Assembly (NCBI GenBank): GCA_006384855.1
Contig: VCJN01002425.1
Coordinates: forward strand, 1-64,000
Reading direction: 5' to 3'
Length of the DNA: 64,000 bases
Source of the DNA: Tetraselmis striata
Lineage: Eukaryota > Chlorophyta > Chlorodendrophyceae > Chlorodendrales > Chlorodendraceae
The position numbers were made by a program, and so were the translations under genes. The notes beneath the pieces were generated by a model. The model worked only from the letters and a program-made list of their open reading frames with translations. It was not told the DNA's origin and did not search any database. How positions within the stretch are numbered: the first letter of the stretch is position 1; each line of letters begins with the position of its first letter. This document shows positions 1-12,057 of this stretch, one piece after another.

Positions 1-259
1 TTGTTGCTGGCCGGAGATGACGGCGGTGGCAGCGACTTGTCGCAATAAGGCCGCGTACGCCGCCCCGCATGCTGCTGGGGGGCGGGGGGGGGGGGGGGGG
101 GGGGGTACTGATGCCATGCCTTGCTTACATGGCTGGGCTGTTGCCAAGACAGCTGTGGGGGTCAGCCATGGTTGTCGGTATGAGGGGGTGATGACAGAGG
201 AAGAGGAGAAGGTGTAGGGGAAGGGGGGGGGGGGGGGGGGGGGGGGCTAGCTGCCACGC

Positions 260-3200
260 TTATTGCCGGCGGGCACGCTTCGCCTTGTTGCCGCGCGGGG
301 CCGCGCTGCCCGCGAGCACCTTGTCCAGCCCCTTCTTGGCGGTCGCCTGCTTGGCGCTGCGCCGGTTGAGCATCTTCTTGTCCAGCGGCCAGTACGCGTA
401 GGGCTCCACCTTGCCGCTGGCCTTCATGTCGCCGCCGGTGCCCTTGCGCTTGGGCTTGAAGCGGTCGCCGCTGTGCTCCTTGTTGCTGCCGGCGCGGCTG
501 CGCGCGGCGGAGGAGGCCTTGGCGGTGGAGCGCCCGCCGGCGGTGCGCGCGGTGCGGCCGCCGACAGAGCCGCCACCCACCGAGTTGGCAAACTTGACTA
601 CGCGCCCTGCGCCCGACTTGACCGCCTGCGGGAGGGCAAGCAGTCACAGAGGATAGGAGGGGGGGGGGGGGGGGTTCAGTTTGAGAATGAATGGCTGAGG
701 GGGGTGGGCGTCGGGGAGGATGCAGCACGCAGTGAGTGTCGGTGTGCGTGTGTGTGTGTGGGGGGGGGGGGGGGGGCACGCGCCTGCGTGAGAGCGCCCA
801 GCGAGTCGTCCCCATCGCTCTCGTCATCGCTCTCCTCGCCACGGCCGCGCTTGCGGCCGCCCTGCTTGCCGCGCTTGCCCCCCGCCTCCTCCTCCTCTGC
901 GATCACCATCCGCCCGTCCTCACCGCGCTGAAAGCTGTCCTCCGCGCGGTTGGTCTGCACGCCGGGTTTTCCAGCGGGAAGGCACAGGCACTTGAGAGTC
1001 AGTACAGGCGGCCTCCATACAAGCCACAATAATTCATTTTAATATATCCACAATATACTATTCATGATAAATATATTCACAAGCGTATCAGCGGCCGGAA
1101 AAATATTCCGACAAGGTAGAGATATGTGTTCATCCGTACGGGGCATGTACAGGTGCATGAACAGATATGTATACAGGCGGATGATGCCTGGGAAGCAGCA
1201 CCTTGCGCGAGTTGCTGACGCGCATGAGGTCGCGGGCGGCGCCCTGGCCCAGCAGGTCCATCGGATCCTCCTCCGTATCGCGCAGGCGGCCGCCCTTTGC
1301 CCCGCGGCCCGCGGCCGACGCCGGGGCGCGCCCGCTGCGGTCGCCCAGACGGCTGCGGCCACCGCCGCCGCGGCCGCCCTCCTCGTCGTCCTCGTCGTCC
1401 AGCAGGTCGGAAAAGATGGCGGTGTGTCCCCACTCGCTGGCGCGGGCGGTGCGCGCGCGGCTGGAGGCCTTGGAGGACGCCCTGATGGGTGGAGGCGAGA
1501 GGGCACGGGGGTGTCATTGTCAGGGCTGGCAACAGCCGCAGGAGGGCACATGCACGCAATTACCGTTGCAATTGCTGCATTGCATTTGGGTAGACTGTCG
1601 CCTTAATTCCCACCGATGAGCGCAAATAGGTACATCAGAACCCTGCAAATCCCCTCCACCCCCATCTCTTGCTGTCGGGGTAGCGTGGTAAGGTGATGTA
1701 GATAAGGAAATGGACAGGTGTGATATCAGTGGAATTGGGGCTTCAAGGATATATAGGAGTAGGTATAGGATAAAGGGGTCTATAAGCAGGAATATGGATG
1801 GATTTGATATGGAGTGGTATAGAGCAGTGTTGTGCATAAGTGGGCTGTAGGGTGGTTATGTCATAACTATCTACCTGCATGGCATAAGCGCATAGTTAGG
1901 TTATGCGCCCAGCATACCATAATTATGCCATGGCTATGAGCATAACTGTTCCGAGCATAAGGCATAAGGGGTAACTATGCCGTAAGTATACCATAACTAA
2001 CGTCTACGAGTTTAGGGTTCAGAGCTTTAGGGTTTAGGTTTGACCCCACAGTCCTGCCCACTACACTGCTTATGTAAGTTTACACTGCAATAATTGGTAC
2101 GAGGCTGTTGGGTTATTTGTACATGCGTGAATGCTACCGCAAGTATAACATTGATAAAATATACAGTAGTACACATATCCATGCACATTAACAGCACACA
2201 CACATGTAGTAGCGGCAGAGTGACATTGCAGCCTCACAGCAGGTCGTACCCGCATCAGCACCACCTGCACCCTCTTCTCCCCGGAGGATGCGACTAACCA
2301 GCCTGCCGTTGGCTTGTGCGGTTCTCGTGAATGCTCCCACCACCCCGATGGCACGGGCCTAGTCCTCAGACCTCAGCTAGTCACTCTTGGGGCAGCGATG
2401 GTCGACCCGAGTGCGAGCTAACCTTCTCCCCAACTCAGCTGCCGCCCGCTAGCGTCCCCCGCAACAGGCCCAGCACCGGCGGCGGGACGGAGATGCGAAT
2501 AAACAACTACACATAGGCGCTGTCACAACGGCGGAATGGGAGAAGTTGGTGTGGGCGTCAGCCCACACGTATGCCCATTCATACAGGGGCTTTTAGAGTA
2601 GTTATGGCACAACATAACTAACTATGCTATGCCTTATGCTATACCTTAAAGGGGGGGGGGTAATAGGGGGAAGGGTGAAATATGGCGGTTTGGAGGTAAG
2701 GGGTGCGGAGGTCTTAGACGGGAGATTGTGTGAGACAGTGAGCCAGCGAGGCACGTAATCCGATGGTATGGTAACGCCAATAGCGACAACGGCTGCCCTC
2801 CGAAGTGCGCCCACAAACGCACCGCGAGCGCGCGTCCATGTCCACGTCGCCGCCGTCCTCCTCCCCGCGCCGCTCCTCGCGCTGCCGCGCCTTGCGCTCC
2901 TTCTGCTTGCGGATGTGCACCAGCAGCTTGGCGTCGCTCTCCGGGATGCCGGCCGCGACGGCGTCGTAGCCGCAGCGCTTGGCCAGCGCCTCCACGATGG
3001 TCCGCACCTGCGCGGCGGCACCACGGCCGACGGGCGACATACATCCTCAGTGGCGAGGCGCTGATTGGCCCACAGTGGAAAGGCTCGTGGCAGCATCCTA
3101 CCGACATCAGCCACTCCAATCGCCGGGCAGCCCCGTCCGGAGTGACTTAAGCAATGCGCCATAGTGTATCCTTGCGTTGCTCGTCGCAAGGCCATCTACC

Positions 3201-6200
3201 AGTGGCACACTTGGGCGCACCTTCAGCTTAAAGCGGTTCTTGCTGTCGGCCGCCCACAGCAGCACGCCCTCCAGGATCGCCTTCACGTGCGGCTCCAGCT
3301 GCCAGGCGCTCAGCCGCATGACAGCCACCTAAGACGGGAGGCAGCAGAGTGGCCCGAGTCAGCAACTCCACGCCCTTGCGATGCCCTCGCGCGCCCTTTC
3401 CCGCCATCACCGCCCACACGGGCCCACAGTTGCATGGGTTCCGGTCGCCGCGCACCTTGACAAAGCCCAGGCAGGCCTTCACCACCTCGCGGCTCTTGGT
3501 GCGGAACAGCATCAGCACCGCGTTGAGCAGCTGCGAGGGCGATTGAGGGGGGGTGTCAGGAGCTGGCGGAGCCGGGCTGCCGTGATTGCCCGGGGATCCC
3601 GTGGCGGGTTAGGCAGCGGCGCACCTCTGGCAGGTCCTCCGCCAGGCGGTTGGCAAACTCAAAGACGAGGCGCGCCAAGGCCGTCACGGTGGCGCTGATC
3701 TGATGTTGCCACGGGATTGCGGGAGGGAGGAGAGCTCAGCAGGCGCACGGGCCGCAACCGCCACTGACCCCTCCACAGCGGGGAACTTAAATCTTCAGAG
3801 ACAACATCTACGCTGGTGCGCTCGCTAGGTAAATATACTTATGGGGATAACCAGTCGCTACATACATTGAATCATTCAGAGCGCCGCATGTACGCCCTTG
3901 GAAATTTTAGGGTTTCAAGGTTTGGTTTAGGGTTTTAGGGTTATCACGAACTCCTGCTAGGGCGCACCATGTGTGGGTGGCTTGCCACCAGGCCCGCCAT
4001 GACCATCGTGAAAAGGTTCTGCAGCCCAGACGCCGGCCCGTCCTCGCCATCCTCCATCGCGCCGCTGCCCAGCCGCACGGCCGCCAGCCGATTGTTGTCC
4101 ATCGCCTTGCCCACCTGCGGCATTGCAGGGCCAGGTTCATGCTGCGCATGCAGCGGCCCATGGTCCGGCACAGCAGTGCGCAACTGCCGATGCCGCGGCG
4201 AGGGCTGGATGCGGCACACACCTCCACGAGTAGGTCGTACGCCGCGGCGCGCGTCTTCTTGTTTGCTTCCTTGGTGCACATCACGATCTCGCTGACCAGG
4301 CTGGCGACCACCTGCCGGCGGCTCTCCGCGCTGGCTACCTCCGCAGGGTTCTCCGCGTCTGCGGGCAGCGCCACCGCTGGCGCCGACGCGCCGTCCAGCA
4401 GCAGGATGAGCGCCTTCACGGAGCGCAGCCGGTGGCGCTTCACGGCTGGGTGCGCTGAGGGCAGGCCTGACACCAGATGCTCCACAATCTGCGCCCATGG
4501 AGAGGGCGGAGGGGGGGGGGGGGGGGGGTTCGAGGGAGGTTGAGCCAGCGCAAAGGACATCGCAAGGGGAGGAGGGCATGGCAGTTGGGCGCCACACCTC
4601 CTGCGCTCGGTCCCGCGTGAAGGCGCTGTGTTCCTCGCAGATGTACGCCAGCATCTTGTATGCCTTCTTCTGCACTGCCGAGTCCTTGTCCTGCACGTGG
4701 AGGACAGAACGGGGGGGCAGTGCGGTAAGGGGGGGCGCCAGTTGGGTGAGTCAATGGTACCCCCAGGCAGCCCGGGCTCGGACAATCAAGACATTTGAAA
4801 TGCGGGAGCCACGCAAGCAACGGCGCCAATACAAGGATGAATGAAGCGCAGTGCTTTGAAGAGGGGAGGGGCTGTTTGCCACACAGCATACAGTGAGGCG
4901 CACCTTGAGGCCTGGGATGGCTGCCTTGTACAGCGTGGTGATGCCGGCGGTGTCCAGACCGCCTCCAACGCAGAGGGCGAGCTCCATGAAGGTGCAGCGG
5001 CGCTCGGTGGGCGTGTCGCCGCCCTCGGTGACGCCGCTGGTGGCAAACTCGGAGTTGGAATCCTGTGTGACCTGCGGGCAGAAGCGCAAAGATGGGTGAA
5101 AAGGTGTGTCGGATCAAAGGCGAGATCGGCCGTCGGCACACGGTCCTATCAGGGGTGGGAGGTGGGACATTCCGAACCTTGATAAGCTTCTGCACAATGG
5201 TGCGGAACACGCTGGCCAGCATGGGGGCGGCGCTGACGGCAGAGTAGGCAGTAATGGCGGCCCCGATCTCGGCGCGGGCGTCCACATCCGCCTCGACAAA
5301 GCTGTTGAAGAGAAGCGACAGGAAGTTGGGCGCGAAGCGCTGCAACGCCTCGATGTCCTTCTTGAGCGCCGCCACGCTGCAAAGCAAAGCCGGGCTCCCA
5401 TTGATCAGCATGCTGTAGGTGGAGGTTGGTTCACTGTTCATCAGACAGCGTGTATCGGGGCATCAGAGGGGGCTGCTTCTCACTCGGTGGTACCACTGGC
5501 GCCATCCTCCGGTTCTTCCTGTGTGCCGGCAGCAAAGGGGCCCGTGCCCAGGAGGTTGCACTCCTGGAGGATGCCTGCCTCTGAGGCGCCGCGCCACGCC
5601 TGCCGAACGTTGCCCGCGCACAGCCAGTGTTAGCTTCTGCCATACACAACACCCCATCGCATTTCCGGCATATCCATATGCTGGTTCTCCTCGGGGTCTG
5701 CATGCCGCAAGAGCAGTGTCTGATAACGCACGCCAGGAGATGCTGGGAGGCCGCGAGGAGGCACGGGCCAACCTGGCGGCAGAGGCGGCTGATCGCGAGG
5801 CAGATGGGCGAGCGCAGGTCTGTGCGGTTCTGGAAGGCGGTGCCTACATCGCGTGCCATCGCGGTGAAGGCCTGCGGCGCAAAGAGCAGTACCGTGAGAT
5901 CTAGGGGCAGGGTTGGCGGTGGGAGACACAGAGGGCGTACTGCCCCCCCCCCCCCCCCCCCCTTCCCTAACTTCCCATCGCGAACGGGTTTAGGGTTTAT
6001 ATCACTGAATACAATTTACCAACAGGTACTCCTATGTGGAATGGTGCTGCTTGGGTCTGGGACTCTTTTCATTGGCCACGAATACTGCAGGACACAGGTG
6101 ATATGCGATGCGCAATGACCAGTAGGTATAAAGGCAGTACGGCAGGCAGCATAAGATTTGCTGGGCCGGGGGGGGGGGGGGGGGGGGGGGTCACCTCTGC

Positions 6201-9200
6201 AACATCTTTGGCCTCGTTGGCAAACGCGGGCAGTGTGTGCCACAGTTGCATTTCCAGGGTGCGGCACACGGCGGCGCGCGCGGCGCTGCCAGGCGTCTTG
6301 ACCTTGGTGGCGGCCGCCGCCTGGCTGCCCATCACGCGCGCCAGCGGCAGCAGGCTACGCACCCACAGCGTCAGGCCGCTTCCCCGCACGTGGCGGCGCA
6401 GCAGCGGCAGCATCCAGGTGCGCGCCGTGCCGCGTCCGTCCAGCCCCTCCTGGACAGCCAGCGGTTGCGTCAGGCTGGGCACCGCGCCGGGGTTGTCCTC
6501 CCTGGGACCAGCGCCTGGTGAGAGAACGTTAGCATGCGGGGGGAAGGGGGGGGGGGGGGGGGGGGGCACCTGCAGCTGCAATGGTAACACGTTGAGCACT
6601 GCCTCTGGGCCGAGCGCCTGCAGGGCTGCCCCCATGGCAGCCTCCACGGCCGGCTGGCACTCCACCGCGTCCAGATCGCCATCCTGCATGGTCTTGGATG
6701 TGAGCCAAACCAGTACTGGGGGAACCAGCAGGAGAAGCCACCAGTCAAAGGGAAAGACTAGGGGGGGGGGGGGGGGGGGGGCACCTCCATGCCCTGCGAC
6801 GCGCCCGTCAACATGACGTCCAGCCGCTCCAGCAAGGTGACTGACATGGCCACGTGCTGTGCGCCCAGCTGTCGGAGCACCGCGCCGACGATGGGCAGAG
6901 CCGCTGGCCAGGCGTCGGCATACTGTGGCGACAGGGCGCTGGCTACTGCGGACACGACGCCCTGAGCGGCTGTTGGCTTGCCATTGGCTCCCGGCTTGGC
7001 GGCCAGCAGCTTCTCATCCAGGCAGCTCTGCGTGCCCAGCAAGGCAGGGGCGCATCAGCGAACCGGTAGCTTGATGTATTCAACAGCGGCGGCCAATGAG
7101 AGGCTGGCGAGATGGGCGGGGCATGGTGCGGCGCCACGGCCCCACGCACCTGCAGCACGCGCTGCAGCTCCTCCGCCGCGCCAAAGCGCACGCCGTCCTG
7201 CTCCGCACCCAGCTGCTGCACCAGCGCGTGCGCCACGCGCGGCAGCAGGCTGCCGAGGCTCTTGTGCTCCGCGCTGTGCAGCCGGCGCGACGCGGCGCCC
7301 AGGAAGGCAATCAGGGAGAGCAGCGCATCCACGTCGCGGCTCTCCCACACGTCTGTGCGTGCCAGGACCACCTGCAGCGGGCGGAGACAAGCAGCTGGTC
7401 AGCAGCGTGCGTCTAACACTTGCTCTTTCAGATCACGAGTGTCTCTACACAGGCACCAGCAAGCTTATGCTGGCAGCTGTGCGTGGCAGGGGGGCAATCG
7501 GGGTAACCAGGGACCGTGTAACCAGGTAACCTACATCTTACCGAGGTCCATGCACCATACGTGCTGAGGTCTAAGTATTGCCCGCAGCACATATATGTGT
7601 GCTTTAACTGCATATTTGACCTTCCTTGCAGCACGGCAGTGTGATGAAGCATCCGGGGGCATCCTCCATAGAAGTGAGGAATCCGTTGTTTCCTTAAAAA
7701 CAAACAAGCGCTATCTATACCTGACTGCATCGACGTGGAAAGAAACTCCCTGTCCTGAAGCATGGCATGGATTGCAGGAATGTACACGTATGGAGTTTCT
7801 GGCAAATATAATCCCTTCGGGTAAAGCTGCGCGCAAGTGGGCGATGCTCCGGGTGACTAGAGGTACATCTGTCCAGGACCACAGCTGACCCCGCACCTTG
7901 AGCAGCTCAGCCAGCGAGTCTGCCGGCAGGTTGGACGCCGAGCTGTCAGCCAGCGCAACGAGCACGCCGGTTGCGTGGCGCGTGAGCAGCGCCTGCTTGA
8001 GGGGGTACAGCCCGATGAGCGCCTGCGCCACGCCCGCCGCCGCGGCCGCCGACACCAGCGGCAGCGCCTCCTTGAGCGCGCCCCTGCAGGTGTTCAGCGG
8101 TGCCGGTCAGCGCCCTGCCTCCTTCACAGCTCCCCAGGCCTTATCGCCGCTCAGCACACCCAACCAGTACAGTCAGCCTCTAACGCCGCACTGCTAACCC
8201 CACAGCGGCGCTTGCGGCACTGTGCACAGGGCGCGCACATCATGAAGAGTGCCTCGGATACGGCCTCCGTGATGGCAGCCTCCGCTTCGGCGCGCTTCTT
8301 GTTCGAGGCTGCTGCAGCCGCGCGTGCCGCCGCCTCTGGCGCCTGGAACACCTTGGTGCAAGCTGACCGCTCGCGAGGGGGGGGGGGGGGGGGGGGGGGA
8401 GAAAGACAAGTAGGACAAGGCCATAAGATGGATGTTGAAGCAGTGCATAGGCAGAGGCACGGGAGGCGGGGCGGGGTGGGGGGTCTCACCGCGCTGCAGC
8501 GCGTCACTTGCTGTGTTGAGCGCAGGGGTGCGCTGCAGCGCCGCCAGCACCTCCACCATCCCCGTTGCAGCGCGCTTCCGCACCTGCAATGAGGAAGCCG
8601 GCGACGGTGGGGATGAGGGGCATTTATTATCATTGAAAATATGCTGGCACCCGGTGGTCGTGCATGAGGCCGCTGGAGCGCAGGATCCTTGCAACCGGAC
8701 CTGATGCGCTCTAGAGATATCGGCATGAATAAATGCTGAATGAAGTCATGCACTCCCGGTGCCACCTGATCTGAGATGCCAGTTGAGCCATCCCATCGAC
8801 TGCGCCTGCGCCTTCATATCCCCCCCCCCCCCCCCCCCCCCCGGCTCCGGACTGGGCCACTACTCCACCACAATTTTAACTATTTGCCGGCAGGAGATGA
8901 GCACTGGGATAGCCGTGGCCCTTTGACCCCATCGGCAGGAAACAGCTATGCTGCCCTGCTGCCTGGAGGCTGCTGCTGGGCTTGTGCGATCAAGATGCAA
9001 AGTGGGGGAAGGGGGCTACCTTGGGGCGTGGGTCCGTGGCAAGGTGCAGCAGCATCCCCCAGGGCCGCACTGTCAGCGGGCCCCAGGAGGAAGGGTCGGC
9101 TGCTGCCAGCAGCTGCGCGAGGCAGCCCAGATACGCCTTAAGAGGCGCCGCCTGCAATGTGGGTGTAGTGCGCATCAACATTGTCAGAAGCCAGTGCCAC

Positions 9201-9786
9201 CATATAGGCCTGCTCCGAGCACGGGCTCGCACGATGGTTATCTAGCAAACGCCACCTCTCGCCGCCATGTGCGCACCTTGTCCATGTGCAGGTCCATGAC
9301 GTCAGCAATGAGAGCGGATGACGCCTGATACTTGGCACGCACTACAGAGCTCGGTGTGCGCGACAGGACAGTGCTCAGGATAGTCCCCACTGCTGTCGCC
9401 ACCTGCAGCATAGTATGTGTGGAAGGTGTCTGAGCTCAGCTACCTGGGTGAAGGGTATTGGGGTAGACGTTACATTTCGAAGCCCAGCCGAGCTGAAGTA
9501 CTGGGCACGAAATCGCCCAGTCGGGTATCTGTGAGCCTGGTAAGACAGGGCGTACCTCTGCCGTGGAGCGGGTAGCGTCATTCTCCAGCGCCGACATGAG
9601 CGCCGCGAACAGGGCCGTCGGGGTGGGCTCCAGCCCCTCGCCCTTCACCACCTCCAGGACCGCGCCGAGAACCGCGCACACTTGCTGCGACTCGGGCTGA
9701 GTCGACTTGCGGTGACGCCCCAGGATCTCGGCCGCGATGCCCTGCTGCCGCCCGCCGCTGCCATACTCGCTCTCCTCCTCCACCAT
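260..9786 (-). CDS. RRP12: RRP12-like ribosomal RNA processing protein, 24 exons
   Basis: RRP12 is a HEAT-repeat nucleolar factor needed for maturation and export of pre-ribosomal subunits. Exons on the minus strand, in order: 9786-9556, 9402-9277, 9151-9020, 8583-8490, 8362-8239, 8083-7897, 7371-7150, 7027-6785, 6683-6570, 6449-6195, 5871-5773, 5599-5484, 5376-5178, 5071-4904, 4690-4598, 4488-4222, 4114-3968, 3699-3625, 3530-3456, 3328-3221, 3007-2823, 1481-1202, 954-780, 625-260 (stop TAA). About 1,360 aa; human RRP12 is about 1,300. Diagnostic segments: RTWMLPLLRRHVRGSGL, DSAVQKKAYKMLAYICEE, SEIVMCTKEANKKTR, ISATVTALARLVFEF, and the tail VEPYAYWPLDKKMLNRR. An acidic low-complexity stretch precedes the tail, as in homologues. 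Phases agree at every junction except 780/625, where either a GC donor or a missed microexon is needed. Start ATG 9786 was chosen because it opens the conserved N-terminal helix; an in-frame ATG at 9873 is the alternative. The 6449 acceptor is the phase-compatible choice but is weak. Confidence 0.93.
1855..2645. repeat. MITE-like insertion with inverted AT-rich ends in an RRP12 intron
   Basis: The 1.34-kb intron between RRP12 exons 2823 and 1481 has CATAAC/GCATAAGGCATA-rich blocks at about 1855-2000 and, in inverted orientation, at about 2600-2645. GCATAAGGCATA appears on the plus strand at the left and on the minus strand at the right. The interior has no convincing ORF. This looks like a non-autonomous insertion, but the ends are imperfect and no target duplication was identified. 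Confidence 0.35.
3904..3942. repeat. Interstitial telomere-like TTTTAGGG/TTTAGGG repeats
   Basis: Short run of TTTAGGG and TTTTAGGG-type units (the plant and Chlamydomonas telomere repeats) with one diverged unit. It lies in the RRP12 intron just downstream of the donor at 3967. Similar short runs occur at about 2018-2040, 5986-6000, 34376-34415 and 62070-62090. Confidence 0.5.
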
Positions 9787-10540
9787 GGCGCCACCTCTAG
9801 TTCTCTCTGCAGTGCGCTCTCCTGGGCGAGAGCTGGGCAACACGCCGGCCTCCCATTCAGCGGAACGAACCACCGGCGGCTAGCACAAGCCGGCTTCCAC
9901 GTGCCACGTAGCAAACACATGCGCTACGTCAACGGGTATAAATAAGTACACGTTGATATATCGTAGGCAATCGTCGTCGGGGAGAAGGGGCACGGCAGGG
10001 TGGGGGCGCCGTCGAGTCGAAGGCGGCGGCGGAAGGAACGCCGTCGACAGGCCAGCAGGCCGGCGGCACTGTGCGACCCCCGAGGACCACTTGCGAGACC
10101 CGGGAGGCACGAGTTGTATCCCAAGGGCACGTACGTGGTGGATCGGTGGGTTGGTGAGGCTTGCGCAGCGTTGCTGGCGAGAGGTCGCGGTTCTACGCTG
10201 TGGCGGCGCGGCGACGCCGAGCAGGAGGTCGGCGGCGGGCCGACAACGGCGGTGATGGGGCGCACTGCGAACACTGTGATAGCCCTACTGTAGCCGCCAC
10301 TCGTACGCCGCTTACATATAGGGCCTGTGGGTCCCAGAATCGTTTTTTCCCGGCCCCGGGACACCAATGGAACCCTTGCAGCGTCTCTACGCCGGCCGTT
10401 TATTTAGGCAAACTCGTGCTGATGGGGATCCTGATTCGTGTAGAGCCGGGAGTAAGCAGAAACCTCCTTAGTCGCTACTCGTAACTCGTGTATACGGTAG
10501 TCTCGAATTATAAAGCGATGTGCAATTTTTTTAAGGGAAA
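9787..10540. other. RRP12 upstream region, no gene seen
   Basis: This stretch holds the 5' flank of RRP12 and the left flank of the MULE relic. Reading frames here are arginine- or proline-rich shadows without recognisable domains. The stretch at 10340-10410 resembles 36790-36870 (shared core GCAGCGTCTCTACG), so part of it is dispersed repeat. Confidence 0.4.
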
Positions 10541-10542
10541 TC

Positions 10543-10563
10543 TTACTTGTATCCAGTGGATAC
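10543..10563 (+). repeat. Candidate left terminal inverted repeat of the MULE relic
   Basis: TTACTTGTATCCAGTGGATA is matched with one mismatch by the reverse complement of 16284-16304. The pair brackets the transposase relic. Longer MULE TIRs would be expected, so this may be an eroded remnant. Confidence 0.4.
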
Positions 10564-12057
10564 GTATCCAGCCACGAATTTTACAATTTTTCAAGTCCAG
10601 ACAGGGGCGCCGAGAGTGTCCAAGTCTGGACAGCACATACTCGTACAACTGCTATGGCGGGTACGGGCACGAGTACTATGACGACTGCCGATATATAACA
10701 TGCTGCTCCTGCTGCTGGACGCGATGCGGCAGTACGAGTAGCGAAGCGAGCGGCATCAAGGGGCGGCGCCTGCTGCTGCAGAAGTCGCCGGAGCGCCATC
10801 GCCAGTCGTGGGCCCCAAGGGCGGCAAGTTCTCTTGCGCCGGCTCCCTCTTGGGGCAGGTGGCACGGTTGTGGCCAGCAGACCCGCACTTGCTGCATTTC
10901 CGTCGCCCCTTGGCCTTGTTGTCAGGCCGATTGTAGTCCTGCACGTTCGCGACAGCTTGAATCTTGGCAATGAGTGCCCTGTCGGCGGGGGCCGCTGCTT
11001 CCAGCGCCTTGCGCTTGCGGATGCCGTCCTCAATGCGCACCAGGCAGGCGAGGATCTCTTCCGCCGCATCTTGTTCGACGTATCCGTAGTCTACGCAAAT
11101 AAGGGACGTGACGGTGCGCGACTTCCCCCAAAGCTTGCCGTATAACTGCCTTGCGTGGCGTTGCTGGTCCACAGGATTGTCCAGCACCTGGTGGAGGCCA
11201 GCGCAGAGAACAGGGGATACCTTGGCCGACAGGGGGGCTGCGACAGTCGCGGAAATTCTAGTAGCGTTGGTGCCATACGTCCATAGCAAGGACGACTCGA
11301 GCTGAGTTTTGTGCCATCTGGTGTTGTTGAGGTGCACGTGGAAGCCCCCCAGGCTAGGTCACTATGGGCGGCGTAGAAGTGACGACATGGTAGGCCGGCT
11401 GTGATAGACATCCCACAGGTACACCAGTGTGACTTGAAAACCGTGATGTTGTCCCCCTCCCGGTTGCACTGCGCGCGGACTGGGTCGTAGAACACGATCC
11501 AGGTGCTCAGTGAAGCGCCTGAGGTCCAGCGTCCCAGGATCAACTTGCGGGACCTCCGCCACAGGGTGAAGAGTGACCTCGCCCTCCAGGTCTTCGTCAT
11601 CAGGTACCGCCGCCGCCTCATGGCAAGCCACCACACGGTAGTTTCCGCTGCTCCCCATCTCCTCATGGCAAAGCTGAGTTGCGTAGCCTGAGACGTGCTC
11701 AGCCAGCTTGTCGGTGATGTCTGGGAACCACTGCTCGCACAGCTTGTCCGCGTCCACCAGTGATGTCTCAGCATGAATCTCGCGGATTTCCGTCTTCTTT
11801 GCCTTGCGTGCCTGAACCTCCCGCACCCGGTCAAATGCCTCCTCCAGTGTGAGGGTTCGCAGGAGGACACCATTCTTGTAGTCCTTGTTGGCGCCCTCGC
11901 TCCGGCTGCTGGCGAACGATGCTGCAGTAAAGCCTTGCAACCAAGGTGCCCCCCATCGTGGAAAGTTGCTTCTTGATGTAGCGTTCCGCACTGGGATATC
12001 TACCCAGCATAAGTGCCCACCTGTAATAGCACAATCACATGGAACTGTTAAAAATAA

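Noticed and set aside
263..931. 222-aa plus-strand frame opposite the RRP12 3' end
   Set aside because: Antisense shadow of GC-rich RRP12 exons; splice phases and homology support the minus strand.
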